Assembly: GCA_001644445.1 (NCBI GenBank) | Contig: LSTE01000082.1 | Coordinates: 1-39,141 of the forward strand | Reading direction: 5' to 3' | Origin: Gammaproteobacteria bacterium SCGC AG-212-F23 | GTDB taxonomy: Bacteria > Pseudomonadota > Gammaproteobacteria > DSM-16500 | Length of the DNA stretch: 39,141 nucleotides | Made by a program: the position numbers and the translations under genes | Shown here: positions 6,820 to 16,184 of the stretch, piece by piece | Layout: each line of letters starts with the position of its first letter | Position numbering within the stretch: position 1 is the stretch's first letter | The notes under the pieces: generated by a model | The model's input: only the letters and a program-made list of their open reading frames with translations | Database searches by the model: none | What the model was told of the DNA's origin: nothing

Positions 6820-8734
6820 GATTTGCTTGATAACCTGTTATGCTCGCTGCAGAATTAATTGTCTCAATCCGATTTTCGGAGGAATTATCATTTGTTTTAT
6901 CTTTAACATCTTGCCAACCAGCAGGTGGATTTACTGTTTTACCTGCCATAATTTCTCGAATTTGTTCAACACCAATGGTTTCATATTTAATTAACATTTC
7001 CGCCATTTTGTGTAGTTTATCAAGATTTTCTTTTAGAATTTTTTCTGCACGTTTATAGTTTTTAGAAACAATAGCATAAACTTCTTGATCAATCATGCCT
7101 GACGTATTCTCAGAAACTTCTTTGTGTCTTGCAACCGCATGACCTAAAAAGACTTCCCTATCATCTTCACCAAAAGTCAAAGGTCCCATTTTCTCGGAAA
7201 GACCCCACTTGGTTACCATGTTACGCGCAAGTTCTGTGGCTTTTTGAATGTCATTTGAAGCACCTGTTGTCACTTTATTTACACCAAAAATTAATTCTTC
7301 CGCAATACGTCCACCAAACAAACTGGAGATTTTACTGTCTAAATGTTCTTTGGAATAACTGTATCTATCACCTTCAGGTAAAAACATAGTGACACCCAAA
7401 GCACGTCCACGTGGAATAATTGTAACTTTATGCACGGGATCATGTTCAGGCACAAGCAAGCCTACAATCGCATGGCCCGCTTCGTGATAAGCCGTTAATT
7501 TTTTCTCGGATTCACTCATCACCATAGAGCGACGCTCTGCACCCATCATGACTTTATCTTTGGCTTTTTCAAAATCATCCATAGCAACTGCGCGTTTGTT
7601 AGCACGTGCTGCAAACAAAGCTGCTTCATTCACAATATTAGCAAGATCTGCTCCTGAAAATCCTGGCGTACCACGTGCAATAACAGTAGGCTCTACATCA
7701 TTTGCCAATGGCACTTTACGCATATGCACCCGTAAAATCTGTTCACGTCCACGTACATCCGGAAGACCCACTACAACTTGGCGATCAAAACGACCAGGAC
7801 GTAATAATGCAGGATCTAAAACATCAGGACGGTTAGTACCGGCAATGACAATCACACCTTCATTACCTTGGAAGCCATCCATCTCAACTAATAATTGATT
7901 CAAGGTTTGCTCACGTTCATCATGACCGCCACCCAGACCCGCACCACGATGACGACCTACTGCGTCGATTTCATCGATAAAAATAATACACGGTGCTTGT
8001 TTCTTTGCTTGCTCAAACATATCACGTACACGTGAAGCACCTACACCGACAAACATTTCTACGAAATCAGAACCTGAAATTGTGAAAAAAGGCACTTTTG
8101 CTTCGCCTGCAACTGCTCTAGCTAACAAAGTTTTCCCTGTCCCCGGCGGTCCAACCAACAATACTCCTTGTGGAATTTTGCCGCCGAGTTTTTGAAACTT
8201 GCCTGGATCTCGTAAAAAATCGACTAATTCTTTAACTTCTTCTTTCGCTTCCTCAACACCTGCAACGTCTGCAAATGTCACTTTAACTTGGTCTTCACCC
8301 AGTAAACGCGCACGACTACGCCCAAAAGAAAATGCACCGCCTTTGCCAGCACCGGCTTGCTGACGCAATACATAAATCCAAATCGCAAATAAAATAATCC
8401 AAGGTAAAAGACCAATAAGATGTGCTAATAATGTAGGTTGCTCCGGTGGTTCGCCCTTGATGATGACATTTTTATCGATTAATTCTTTCATCAAAATGGG
8501 ATCTTGCGGCATAGGTAAATAACTCGAAAAATTCTTATTATTTTGTAGTGTGCCTGTGATTTTCTGCTCCATGATACTGACAGAGCTCACGTTGCCTTGT
8601 TTGATTTCACTTAAAAGAGAGGAATAAGTGATTTTTTCTTCGGTTTCACGCTTAGGGCTAAATACATTAAATACAGAAACCAGAATAATCGCTGCCACCA
8701 TCCATAGGATTATTGTTTTAAACGTGTCATTCAC
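6797..8734 (-). CDS. ftsH: ATP-dependent zinc metalloprotease FtsH
   Basis: A 645-aa FtsH, the membrane-anchored AAA+ protease that degrades sigma32, LpxC and misassembled membrane proteins. Two membrane segments (about residues 7-25 and 103-123) flank a small periplasmic domain. The AAA module has Walker A GPPGTGKT (195-202), Walker B IIFIDEID (250-257) and the second region of homology ending LLRPGRFDR. The zinc site HEAGH is at 417-421. The C-terminal 30 residues (Asn/Ser-rich) are low complexity. The start is a GTG at 8734, placed by AAGGGG nine bases upstream; no in-frame ATG fits the conserved N-terminus. It follows rlmE with a 54-bp gap, the classic rlmE-ftsH pair. Confidence 0.97.
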   Translation of the reverse strand: MNDTFKTIILWMVAAIILVSVFNVFSPKRETEEKITYSSLLSEIKQGNVSSVSIMEQKITGTLQNNKNFSSYLPMPQDPILMKELIDKNVIIKGEPPEQPTLLAHLIGLLPWIILFAIWIYVLRQQAGAGKGGAFSFGRSRARLLGEDQVKVTFADVAGVEEAKEEVKELVDFLRDPGKFQKLGGKIPQGVLLVGPPGTGKTLLARAVAGEAKVPFFTISGSDFVEMFVGVGASRVRDMFEQAKKQAPCIIFIDEIDAVGRHRGAGLGGGHDEREQTLNQLLVEMDGFQGNEGVIVIAGTNRPDVLDPALLRPGRFDRQVVVGLPDVRGREQILRVHMRKVPLANDVEPTVIARGTPGFSGADLANIVNEAALFAARANKRAVAMDDFEKAKDKVMMGAERRSMVMSESEKKLTAYHEAGHAIVGLLVPEHDPVHKVTIIPRGRALGVTMFLPEGDRYSYSKEHLDSKISSLFGGRIAEELIFGVNKVTTGASNDIQKATELARNMVTKWGLSEKMGPLTFGEDDREVFLGHAVARHKEVSENTSGMIDQEVYAIVSKNYKRAEKILKENLDKLHKMAEMLIKYETIGVEQIREIMAGKTVNPPAGWQDVKDKTNDNSSENRIETINSAASITGYQANHDKNTQS

Positions 8735-8788
8735 TGCTACGACCCCTTAAAATAAAGCCTCTACCCTTACATCATACCTTAAGTCATC

Positions 8789-9406
8789 TTATGAAACTAC
8801 CGTTAATAGATAAACCTCTGCAGAACGTCCCCTAGAGGCTTTTGGCTTTCTTATGACCACTTTTTGAAATCTTTTTCTGACTTGTAACAAAAACTCATCA
8901 AACCCCTCACCTTGGAATAGTTTTACCAAAAACCTGCCCTTAGGCGACAATACTTTCGATGCTAAATCCAATGCCAATTCTGCTAAGTATATTGAACGCG
9001 CTTGGTCTGCGCTTTGAATACCGCTTAAATTCGGCGCCATATCGGAAATGACCCAATCAACTTTCTGATGATTCACCGCGATAAGAATTTTTTCGAGTGT
9101 AGCTTCATCAGTAAAATCACCTTGAATAAATTCTACATCGGGTAATGGTTCCATAGGTAAAATATCGACGGCCAATACTTTGCCTTTTTTCCCAACCCAT
9201 TTTGTAAGTAACTGTGACCATCCACCAGGGGATGCGCCAAGATCAATCACTGTCATTCCGGGCCGGAATAATTTATCGCGCTCTTGTAATTCTATTAATT
9301 TATACGCTGAACGTGAACGATAACCTTCTTGTTGGGCTTTTTTGACATAAACATCTGAAAAATGTTCCTGCAACCAGCGACGGCTACTGCTTTTTTTAGG
9401 TTTCAC
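8789..9406 (-). CDS. rlmE: 23S rRNA 2'-O-methyltransferase RlmE (FtsJ/RrmJ)
   Basis: A 205-aa RlmE, which methylates the 2'-O of the A-loop uridine (U2552 in E. coli) during late 50S assembly. The SAM-binding motif I is [13 protein letters not shown]. The KDKE catalytic tetrad can be traced: Lys in RSAYKLIE, Asp in WVISDMAPN, Lys in [11 protein letters not shown] and Glu in SAEVYLL. Length is normal (E. coli 209 aa). The start is GTG at 9406 with GAGGAA upstream. It is heat-shock regulated with ftsH in E. coli; no clear sigma32 promoter is evident in the upstream gap here, which is filled by a palindromic repeat. Confidence 0.96.
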   Translation of the reverse strand: MKPKKSSSRRWLQEHFSDVYVKKAQQEGYRSRSAYKLIELQERDKLFRPGMTVIDLGASPGGWSQLLTKWVGKKGKVLAVDILPMEPLPDVEFIQGDFTDEATLEKILIAVNHQKVDWVISDMAPNLSGIQSADQARSIYLAELALDLASKVLSPKGRFLVKLFQGEGFDEFLLQVRKRFQKVVIRKPKASRGRSAEVYLLTVVS

Positions 9407-9438
9407 AACAAGGATTCCTCTGGATTATCCAACTTGAT

Positions 9439-9616
9439 GGCCGTCGATTCTCCCTCACCCTAACCCTCTCCCGCTGTAAAGTTCATTTTATTTCAAAATT
9501 CCTAGCGGCGAGAGAGGGAACTGTTAACACGAGCTCCCTCTCCCGCCGCCATTACAGTGAAAATAAGATATTCCTCACAGCGGGAGAGGGCTGGGGTGAG
9601 GGAAAACGACAGCAAA
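9439..9616. repeat. CCCTCTCCCGCTG palindromic repeat, copy 2 (nested)
   Basis: The outer arms CCCTCACCCTAACCCTCTCC (from 9452) and GGAGAGGGCTGGGGTGAGGG (to about 9603) enclose two smaller inverted units: GCGGCGAGAGAGGGA (about 9505-9519) and CTCCCTCTCCCGCCGCC (9534-9550). The right flank AAAACGACAGCAAAATAT is the inverse of the left flank of copy 1. It occupies almost all of the 230-bp gap between rlmE and greA. Confidence 0.75.
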
Positions 9617-9636
9617 ATATTTCAGTAAAGTGCTTT

Positions 9637-10116
9637 TTATAAATGTTCTACCTGAACTAACTCATATTCGATTGTCCCTTCCGGTGTCTGCACCTGGACA
9701 ACATCACCTTCGTGTTTTCCAATCAATGCACGAGCAATAGGCGAAGTCACAGAAATCTTGTTTTGTTTAATGTCTGCTTCATCTTCGCCTACAATTTTGT
9801 ATACCACTTGTTGTTTTGTCTTAAGATTAATAATTGTGACTGTAGTACCAAAAATAACTTTGCCGGTATTTTCAATTTGCGTGACATCAATCACTTGCAT
9901 TAAAGAAAGCTTGCCTTCAATCTCCATAATGCGGCCTTCGATAAATCCTTGTTGTTCGCGGGCGGCATGATATTCTGCATTTTCTTTCAAATCCCCATGT
10001 GCCCTGGCTTCGGCAATCGCAAGAATAACGCGTGGCCGTTCTACTGATTTTAGATGTTGCAACTCTTGACGCATAAGTTCTGCGCCGGCGATTGTCATTG
10101 GAGTTTTTCGTTGCAT
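9637..10116 (-). CDS. greA: Transcription elongation factor GreA
   Basis: A 159-aa GreA, which enters the RNA polymerase secondary channel and stimulates cleavage of backtracked transcripts. The N-terminal coiled coil (about 1-75) carries the acidic tip motif [17 protein letters not shown], with the catalytic Asp/Glu pair. The C-terminal FKBP-like domain has [25 protein letters not shown] and [10 protein letters not shown]. Length and sequence match the family throughout. The start ATG at 10116 follows AGGATAAAAGATC. It appears monocistronic, with repeats on both sides. Confidence 0.97.
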   Translation of the reverse strand: MQRKTPMTIAGAELMRQELQHLKSVERPRVILAIAEARAHGDLKENAEYHAAREQQGFIEGRIMEIEGKLSLMQVIDVTQIENTGKVIFGTTVTIINLKTKQQVVYKIVGEDEADIKQNKISVTSPIARALIGKHEGDVVQVQTPEGTIEYELVQVEHL

Positions 10117-10164
10117 GATCTTTTATCCTAACTCGTGTTATTGATAGTGCTCTCTCAAAGTACT

Positions 10165-10182
10165 GCTCAAGCCTTTGCGTGA
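10165..10182. repeat. Short repeat GCTCAAGCCTTTGCGTGA, copy 1
   Basis: The same 18 bases begin the 130-bp inverted-repeat element at 14028-14157. Here the unit stands alone, directly before the hairpin at 10187-10265. Confidence 0.6.
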
Positions 10183-10186
10183 AGCC

Positions 10187-10265
10187 GTGTCATCTCGAGC
10201 GCAGCGAGGGATCTCCTACTTAAGCAGGAGATCCTTCACCGCAAAAAACGCGGTTCAGGATGACA
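10187..10265. repeat. CGAGCGTAGCGAGGGAT hairpin repeat, copy 2
   Basis: A GTGTCATC...GATGACAC outer stem enclosing a perfect internal hairpin GGATCTCCTACTTAAGCAGGAGATCC-type (10209-10234). It is the counterpart of 17897-17974 with the middle changed (CACCGCAAAAAACGCGGTT). It lies just downstream of the dnaJ stop codon, where it could also help terminate transcription. Confidence 0.75.
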
Positions 10266-10274
10266 CCCCTAGGT

Positions 10275-11402
10275 CTACTTCATATCTTCGAAAAAATTTT
10301 TCATTTTGTCAAACCAAGTGCTAGTATGCGGGCTGTGTTTCGCATGACTAGTCTTAATATTTTGGTCAAATTCTTGCAGCAATTCTTTTTGTTTGTGATT
10401 CAAATTAACAGGGACTTCTATCGTTGCTTGGCACAGTAAATCACCCGTGCCGCCGCCGCGCACCGCTGGCACCCCCATCTCTTTGATACGAAACGATTTC
10501 CCTGGTTGTGTGCCTGCTGGGATCTTGAGTTTGATGCGGCCTTTTAACGTAGGAATTTCAATCTCACCACCGAGTGCCGCCATGGTAAAAGTAATTGGCA
10601 TTTCACAATGCAAATTCATCCCATCGCGTGCAAAAATCGCATGTTCTTTAACTTGCACTTGTACATAAAGGTCACCTGTACTTCCACCCGGTTCTCCGGC
10701 TTCGCCCTCACCTGCCAAACGAATTCTATCACCGGTATCAACACCCGGAGGCACTTTTACTGATAATTTTTTACTTTGTTTGCGTCGTCCTGCACCGTGA
10801 CAAACTGGACAAGGATCTTTAATCACCCTACCTCGACCTCGACAAGTTGGACAGGTTTGTTGTACGGTAAAAAATCCTTGCTGCATACGCACTTGACCGT
10901 GTCCCGCACAATCATGACAAGTCACAGGCGATGAGCCTTTACGCGTACCAGCACCGTGACATTCTGCACAAGCCACTAAAGTAGGAATTGTTAATTCAGC
11001 GGTAGTACCAAACACCGCTTGTTCTAATGAAATTTCTAAGTGGTAACGCAAATCGGCACCCCGTTGCGGACCACCACCATGACCACCGCCAAAAATATCG
11101 CCGAAAATATCGCCAAACACATCAGAGAAATTCATCCCTCCCATGCCACCCATACCGCCAAATCCACCTGCACCGCCTTCTACAGCAGCATGACCAAACT
11201 GGTCATAGGCAGAACGTTTCTGGCTATCGGATATCACAGCATAGGCTTCTTGCACTTCTTTGAAGTGTTCTTCAGCCACTTTATCATTGGGGTTACGATC
11301 GGGATGGTATTTCATCGCAAGACGACGGTAGGATTTTTTCACTTCCTCATCCGTCGCATTACGAGAAATACCTAGGATTTCATAGTAATCGCGTTTTTTC
11401 AT
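10275..11402 (-). CDS. dnaJ: Chaperone protein DnaJ
   Basis: A 375-aa DnaJ, the J-domain co-chaperone that stimulates DnaK ATPase and delivers clients. The J domain (about 1-70) has the HPD motif in [12 protein letters not shown] Gly/Phe-rich linker ([29 protein letters not shown]) follows. The zinc-binding region has four CxxCxGxG-type repeats: [24 protein letters not shown] and CPVCHGAG. The C-terminal client-binding domains end in a short amphipathic tail. The gene starts 2 bp after dnaK and is presumably cotranscribed with it. All key residues are present. Confidence 0.97.
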   Translation of the reverse strand: MKKRDYYEILGISRNATDEEVKKSYRRLAMKYHPDRNPNDKVAEEHFKEVQEAYAVISDSQKRSAYDQFGHAAVEGGAGGFGGMGGMGGMNFSDVFGDIFGDIFGGGHGGGPQRGADLRYHLEISLEQAVFGTTAELTIPTLVACAECHGAGTRKGSSPVTCHDCAGHGQVRMQQGFFTVQQTCPTCRGRGRVIKDPCPVCHGAGRRKQSKKLSVKVPPGVDTGDRIRLAGEGEAGEPGGSTGDLYVQVQVKEHAIFARDGMNLHCEMPITFTMAALGGEIEIPTLKGRIKLKIPAGTQPGKSFRIKEMGVPAVRGGGTGDLLCQATIEVPVNLNHKQKELLQEFDQNIKTSHAKHSPHTSTWFDKMKNFFEDMK

Positions 11403-11404
11403 AA

Positions 11405-13348
11405 CTACTGTTTCTTATCGTCTTTCACTTCTTCATATTCCGCGTCTACTACATTTTCAGCTTTTTGTGATTGCTGTGCATCTGCACTCGCTTGTTGCTC
11501 TTGACCCGGGCCCGGTTGTGCACCTTGTTGTGCATACAAATGTTCAGCCATTTTAGCAGAAGCAGTGGTTAAGTCGTTAGTTTTCGCTTCAATAGCGTCT
11601 TTATCTGTGCCCTTCAATGCTTCTTTTAATGCTTCTACTGCCGCTTCAATTTTTTTGCGTTCATCTGCAGAAACTTTATCACCCGCTTCTTTCAGTGACT
11701 TCGTCACAGCGTGAATCATATTATCACCTTGATTACGTGCGGTGACTAACTCATGGAATTTACGGTCTTCTTCGGCATGAGATTCTGCATCTTTCACCAT
11801 GTTTTTAATTTCGTCTTCAGATAAACCGCTAGAAGCTTTAATGACAATGGATTGGGCCTTCCCCGTGGCTTTGTCTTTTGCGGAAACATGGAGAATACCA
11901 TTGGCATCAATATCAAAAGCAACCTCAATTTGCGGCATACCGCGTGGCGCCGGTGGAATATCACTTAAATCGAAGCGACCCAATGATTTATTCGCAGAAG
12001 CCATTTCACGCTCACCTTGCAAGACATGAATGGTCACCGCAGTTTGATTATCCGCTGCTGTTGAAAAAACTTGTTGGGCTTTGGTAGGGATTGTCGTATT
12101 TTTTTCGATGAGTTTAGTCATCACACCGCCCATGGTTTCAAGTCCTAAGGACAAAGGTGTAACGTCTAGCAACAATACGTCTTTAACACCGCCAGACAAT
12201 ACCGCACCTTGAATAGCAGCACCTACTGCAACAGCTTCATCGGGGTTAACGTCTTTACGCGGTTCTTTGCCAAAGAATTTTTTAACGGCTTCTTGCACCA
12301 TTGGCATACGGGTTTGACCACCCACTAAAATAACATCATCCACTTGCGATTCGGATAGACCCGCATCTTTCAATGCAATTTTGCAAGGTGCAATCGTACG
12401 TTCTACTAAATCTTCGACTAAGGATTCTAATTTGGCACGGGTCATTTTAATATTTAAATGTTTAGGACCTGATGCATCTGCGGTGATATAAGGCAGATTG
12501 ACTTCCGTTTGTTGCGCAGAGGACAACTCGATTTTCGCTTTTTCAGCTGCTTCTTTTAAGCGTTGTAGTGCGAGTGGATCGTTTTTAAGATCAACCCCGC
12601 TGGATTTTTTAAAATCATCTACAAGAAAATTAATAATGCGTACGTCAAAATCTTCACCGCCTAAGAATGTATCGCCATTGGTGGACAACACTTCAAATTG
12701 ATGTTCGCCATCCACACCTGCGATTTCAATGATAGAAATATCGAAAGTACCACCGCCGAGATCGTAAACTGCGATTTTTTTGTCGCCTGGTTTTTTGTCC
12801 ATACCAAAAGCAAGTGCTGCGGCTGTAGGCTCATTGATAATACGTTTCACTTCAAGACCTGCAATACGTCCTGCATCTTTTGTGGCTTGACGTTGTGAAT
12901 CATTAAAATAAGCAGGAACAGTGATCACTGCTTCAGTGACAGGATGTCCTAAATAGTCTTCAGCTGTTTTTTTCATTTTCATAAGGACTTGTGCAGAAAC
13001 TTGTTGAGGCGCGATTTTTTTGCCCAAGACTTCTATCCAAGCATCGCCATTATCAGCAGCAACAATTTTATAAGGAACAATTTCTTTATCTTTTTTGACA
13101 ACATCTTCGTCGTAACGACGGCCGATTAAACGCTTAGCTGCATAAATGGTGTTTTTCGGGTTTGTGACTGCTTGGCGCTTCGCTGGCTGGCCTACTAGAA
13201 TTTCGCCATTATCCAGGTAAGCAACAATAGAAGGTGTGGTACGATCGCCTTCTGCATTTTCAATGACTCGCACCTTGCTGCCTTCCATAACGGCTACGCA
13301 AGAGTTGGTTGTACCTAAATCGATACCAATAATATTGGAAGTTGCCAT
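11405..13348 (-). CDS. dnaK: Chaperone protein DnaK (Hsp70)
   Basis: A 647-aa DnaK. The nucleotide-binding domain (about 1-385) contains [48 protein letters not shown] and [13 protein letters not shown]. The linker [13 protein letters not shown] leads to the substrate-binding domain, a helical lid, and a Gln/Ala-rich tail ending in the conserved acidic [11 protein letters not shown]. Length is typical (E. coli 638 aa). A sigma32-type promoter is visible at 13378-13408, over the end of grpE, so dnaK-dnaJ can be heat induced independently of the upstream hrcA-grpE genes. The start ATG follows CCGGAGAACTAGA. Confidence 0.98.
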   Translation of the reverse strand: MATSNIIGIDLGTTNSCVAVMEGSKVRVIENAEGDRTTPSIVAYLDNGEILVGQPAKRQAVTNPKNTIYAAKRLIGRRYDEDVVKKDKEIVPYKIVAADNGDAWIEVLGKKIAPQQVSAQVLMKMKKTAEDYLGHPVTEAVITVPAYFNDSQRQATKDAGRIAGLEVKRIINEPTAAALAFGMDKKPGDKKIAVYDLGGGTFDISIIEIAGVDGEHQFEVLSTNGDTFLGGEDFDVRIINFLVDDFKKSSGVDLKNDPLALQRLKEAAEKAKIELSSAQQTEVNLPYITADASGPKHLNIKMTRAKLESLVEDLVERTIAPCKIALKDAGLSESQVDDVILVGGQTRMPMVQEAVKKFFGKEPRKDVNPDEAVAVGAAIQGAVLSGGVKDVLLLDVTPLSLGLETMGGVMTKLIEKNTTIPTKAQQVFSTAADNQTAVTIHVLQGEREMASANKSLGRFDLSDIPPAPRGMPQIEVAFDIDANGILHVSAKDKATGKAQSIVIKASSGLSEDEIKNMVKDAESHAEEDRKFHELVTARNQGDNMIHAVTKSLKEAGDKVSADERKKIEAAVEALKEALKGTDKDAIEAKTNDLTTASAKMAEHLYAQQGAQPGPGQEQQASADAQQSQKAENVVDAEYEEVKDDKKQ

Positions 13349-13377
13349 TCTAGTTCTCCGGTAAAAGTGATTTACAT

Positions 13378-13408
13378 TAAATGTGGGGGTTATTTTCTCT
13401 TTTTCAAG
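13378..13408 (-). promoter_or_regulatory. Sigma32-type heat-shock promoter for dnaK-dnaJ
   Basis: On the minus strand CTTGAAA (13408-13402), a 12-bp spacer and CCCCCACATTTA (13389-13378) closely match the sigma32 consensus (CTTGAAA, then CCCCATNT). The element overlaps the 3' end of grpE and lies 30 bp upstream of the dnaK start. Confidence 0.7.
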
Positions 13409-13985
13409 TTATTGGGCAACGATGACCATAGCTGGGCGCACCAGGCGATTGTTCAATAAATAGCCTTTTTTGTAGTACATTCAAGACGGTACCCGGCTGT
13501 TTACCTGATGCAGGTTCAGTCTTGATTGCTTGATGAAACTCGGGATTAAATGGCTGTCCTACTGGATTGATTTGTTCAATGCCAAATTTTTCGAATGCCG
13601 CATAAAACATTTTTAATGTCATGCGGACGCCATCAAGCAAACTACCCGAACCACCCTCTTCGTCTTGGTGGGTATCGACTGCCCGCTCAAGTCCATCAAG
13701 AATAGGGAGCAATTCATTAAGAAATTTTTCCAGTGCATACTTATGAGCATTAGCAATATCACGTTCCATACGGCGCTGTGCATTAGCTGTTTCTGCTTGC
13801 GTGCGCAAAACCCGGTCGTTGAGTTCTGCTGCTTTTTCTTCTGCTGAGGTGAGCTCTTCTTGTAATTTTAAATAACTGGGATGTTCTAGCAAGGCTTGGT
13901 CTAGAACTTTATCTTTGTCACCAAATACTTTTTCCATAACAGCGGCTGCTGAGCTGCTGCTTTTTTTCTTTTCTTCAGATGTCAC
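13404..13985 (-). CDS. grpE: GrpE nucleotide exchange factor, C-terminus altered by a frameshift
   Basis: GrpE is the ADP/ATP exchange factor for DnaK. The long N-terminal coiled coil (about residues 35-100, [20 protein letters not shown]-like) and the start of the beta domain ([20 protein letters not shown], then [10 protein letters not shown]) are canonical. After LQK the frame reads [20 protein letters not shown], which matches no GrpE. If one A is removed from the six-A run (T-run 13466-13471 on the plus strand), the protein ends [18 protein letters not shown], the expected C-terminus, with a stop at 13409 and a total of about 191 aa. So the gene carries a +1 base shift near its end: a sequencing error, a recent mutation, or a slippage-corrected site. 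It sits downstream of hrcA and upstream of dnaK. Confidence 0.93.
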   Translation of the reverse strand: MTSEEKKKSSSSAAAVMEKVFGDKDKVLDQALLEHPSYLKLQEELTSAEEKAAELNDRVLRTQAETANAQRRMERDIANAHKYALEKFLNELLPILDGLERAVDTHQDEEGGSGSLLDGVRMTLKMFYAAFEKFGIEQINPVGQPFNPEFHQAIKTEPASGKQPGTVLNVLQKRLFIEQSPGAPSYGHRCPIT

Positions 13986-14027
13986 TTAAACCTCCGATTT
14001 AAAAATTCCTTTTTTTCAAAGAATGTC

Positions 14028-14157
14028 GCTCAAGCCTTTGCGTGATCCTGGATACTAATAGCTACGCGCTCGAATCGCGCCATCCATGGCGCTACGGACT
14101 ACATCCTGTAGTCCACTCGCGACTTCGCTATTAGTATCCATGCTCACCGGCTTGAGC
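14028..14157. repeat. 130-bp nested inverted-repeat element between hrcA and grpE
   Basis: The outer arms GCTCAAGCC (14028) and GGCTTGAGC (ending 14157), the inner arms GGATACTAATAGC (14050-14062) and GCTATTAGTATCC (14127-14139), and a central hairpin GGACTAC-ATCCT-GTAGTCC give a long cruciform-capable structure. The first 18 bases recur at 10165-10182. No CIRCE operator is found in this gap. Confidence 0.75.
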
Positions 14158-14195
14158 AGTATTCTGATATTTATGAAATTCTATTATGAGGGCAA

Positions 14196-15236
14196 TTACG
14201 CCTGATTCAAGGCTGCCGACAATAATTTTGCCGTCACATCCACCGCCGAAATAACTTTGTCGTATGGCATTCGTGTTGGGCCTATCACACCTAAACTTCC
14301 TAACAGTTGGCCATCAACAGCGTAAGTGGTCGTCACAATACTACATTGATCAAAAACTTCATAGCCTGATTCTTTTCCTATGAAAATCTGTATGCCCTCC
14401 GCTTGCAACGCTTGATCTAATAAATTTAAAATTTCTTGTTTTTGGGTGAATGCGCTAAACATAGAACACAAGGTATTATAATCGACTTCTTTGGTGTGTT
14501 GTAAAAAACAATCTTGGCCTGCAATAATATAATCATTTTGTTGCTGCTCTGTATGCACGAAAGCTTTGTCAGCCACATCCGCAGCCGCTCGTAATAAATC
14601 TGCCATATTATCGCGATCTTTGCGTATTGCATGAATTAATTCGTTGCGTGCGCTTAGTAAATCTTTTCCCGTGTAATGTGTATTCAAATAATTCGCCGCC
14701 TGTTGTAATTCACTAGGTGTGTAAGTTTTTTCAGTATAAATAATGCGGTTTTGCACTTCTCGATTATTTAACACCAAGATCACCAAGACACGATTACCCG
14801 ACAGCGGCAAAAATTCTACTTGTCGTAATTGAATTTTATTGCGTTTAGGCAATGCCACTAGGCCTACAAACTGTGTCATGCCCGATAACAGTACGGATGC
14901 GGATTGCAATATTTGTGACATTTCATGATCGGGATTTATTTTTTTTTGCAATTCTTCTAGTGTAACTGTAGAAAAAGAACTCACAGTCAACAATCCATCA
15001 ACAAAAAATCGATAACCTAATTCTGTAGGCACTCTACCCGCTGAAGTATGAGGGGAATCCAGATAGCCCTGCTCCTCTAACTCTGCAAGAATATTGCGTA
15101 TAGTGGCGGGACTTAAACCTAGCGCGTATTCTTCTGCTAGCGTACGCGAGGCAACGGGGTTACCCTCTTGAATATAACGTTCTACCAAGAGTTTCAAGAC
15201 TTGTTGGGCGCGTTCGTTAACGATTTTCTCTGACAT
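14196..15236 (-). CDS. hrcA: Heat-inducible transcription repressor HrcA
   Basis: A 346-aa HrcA, the repressor of class I heat-shock genes that binds CIRCE operators and needs GroE for activity. The N-terminal winged helix (about 1-75) contains RAQQVLKLLVERYIQEGNPV and LSPATIRNILAELEEQGYLD, followed by the signature HTSAGRVPTELGYRFFVDGLL. The GAF-like effector region and the final segment GSLGVIGPTRMPYDKVISAVD match the family. It lies upstream of grpE and divergent from nadK. No TTAGCACTC/GAGTGCTAA CIRCE repeat is visible in this window, so its targets (probably groES-groEL) would lie elsewhere. Confidence 0.96.
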   Translation of the reverse strand: MSEKIVNERAQQVLKLLVERYIQEGNPVASRTLAEEYALGLSPATIRNILAELEEQGYLDSPHTSAGRVPTELGYRFFVDGLLTVSSFSTVTLEELQKKINPDHEMSQILQSASVLLSGMTQFVGLVALPKRNKIQLRQVEFLPLSGNRVLVILVLNNREVQNRIIYTEKTYTPSELQQAANYLNTHYTGKDLLSARNELIHAIRKDRDNMADLLRAAADVADKAFVHTEQQQNDYIIAGQDCFLQHTKEVDYNTLCSMFSAFTQKQEILNLLDQALQAEGIQIFIGKESGYEVFDQCSIVTTTYAVDGQLLGSLGVIGPTRMPYDKVISAVDVTAKLLSAALNQA

Positions 15237-15289
15237 ATTTTCATGACCTGTGATACATTATCTCAATATAACATGGAATTTTAATTATC

Positions 15290-16180
15290 ATGGCGATTTC
15301 TTTTAAAACAATAGGTATTATTGGTCGGGTAAAAAATCCAGAAGTCAAAGAAACCTTGACTACCCTGGTCTATTTCTTAAAAAGCCTGAAACAAACCATT
15401 TTACTCGAATCCGAAACCGCTGAGTCCATCCATGATACCACTTTACCCCATGTACCACGCAATGAAATTGGTAATCGTTGTGATTTATTAATTGTCATCG
15501 GTGGTGACGGCAGTTTGCTCAACACTGCTCATGCAGCTATCAATTCAGAAGTCCCTGTACTTGGCATTAATCGCGGGAAATTAGGTTTTTTAACGGATAT
15601 TCACCCTACCGAATTGGAAAAAATACATGCTATTTTAGAGGGAAAATATTTTATTGAAAAACGCTTTCTACTCGATGCAGTGATTGAACATAATGGCACA
15701 ATGATTGGCGCAGATTCCGCTTTGAATGAAGTAGCTATTATTCCCGACATGATTCCGCATATGATCGAATTTGAAATTTATATTGATAACCAATTTGTTT
15801 GCAGCCAAGATTCCGATGGCTTAATTATTGCAACACCAACAGGTTCCACAGCCTATGCATTATCCGGCGGCGGTCCTATTCTACACCCACAATTAGATGC
15901 GATTGTTTTAGTTCCTATGTTTCCGCACAGCTTAAGCAGTAGGCCTATTGTCGTAGAAGGTAATTCGCGTATTACTGTGATTATTTCACCTAAAAATAAA
16001 ACTTCACCGCGTGTGACTTGTGACGGCCAAGCACAAATCAAAGCCCCTGTAGGCAGTCATATTTCTATCGCTAAAAAAACAAAAAAACTCCCTTTAATTC
16101 ATCCGCTGGATTATGATTACTACAAAACATTACGCAGCAAATTGCATTGGGGTAAAAAGTTACAGCTAAAAGAGAAATAA
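15290..16180 (+). CDS. nadK: NAD kinase
   Basis: A 296-aa NAD kinase, phosphorylating NAD to NADP. The catalytic GGDGS motif is at residues 71-75 (LLIVIGGDGSLLNTA), followed by GINRGKLGFLTDI, the NE-containing ALNEVAI segment, and the DGLIIATPTGSTAYALSGGGPI block that forms the substrate site. Length matches E. coli NadK (292 aa). The start ATG at 15290 gives the usual N-terminus. It is divergent from hrcA (53-bp gap) and followed after 4 bp by recN, the same nadK-recN order as in E. coli. Confidence 0.97.
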   Translation: MAISFKTIGIIGRVKNPEVKETLTTLVYFLKSLKQTILLESETAESIHDTTLPHVPRNEIGNRCDLLIVIGGDGSLLNTAHAAINSEVPVLGINRGKLGFLTDIHPTELEKIHAILEGKYFIEKRFLLDAVIEHNGTMIGADSALNEVAIIPDMIPHMIEFEIYIDNQFVCSQDSDGLIIATPTGSTAYALSGGGPILHPQLDAIVLVPMFPHSLSSRPIVVEGNSRITVIISPKNKTSPRVTCDGQAQIKAPVGSHISIAKKTKKLPLIHPLDYDYYKTLRSKLHWGKKLQLKEK

Positions 16181-16184
16181 ACTC

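Noticed and set aside
10141-10160. CIRCE-like half site (GATAGTGCTCTCTCAAAG)
   Set aside because: Only partial similarity to one CIRCE arm, no second arm, and it lies downstream of dnaJ rather than at a promoter.
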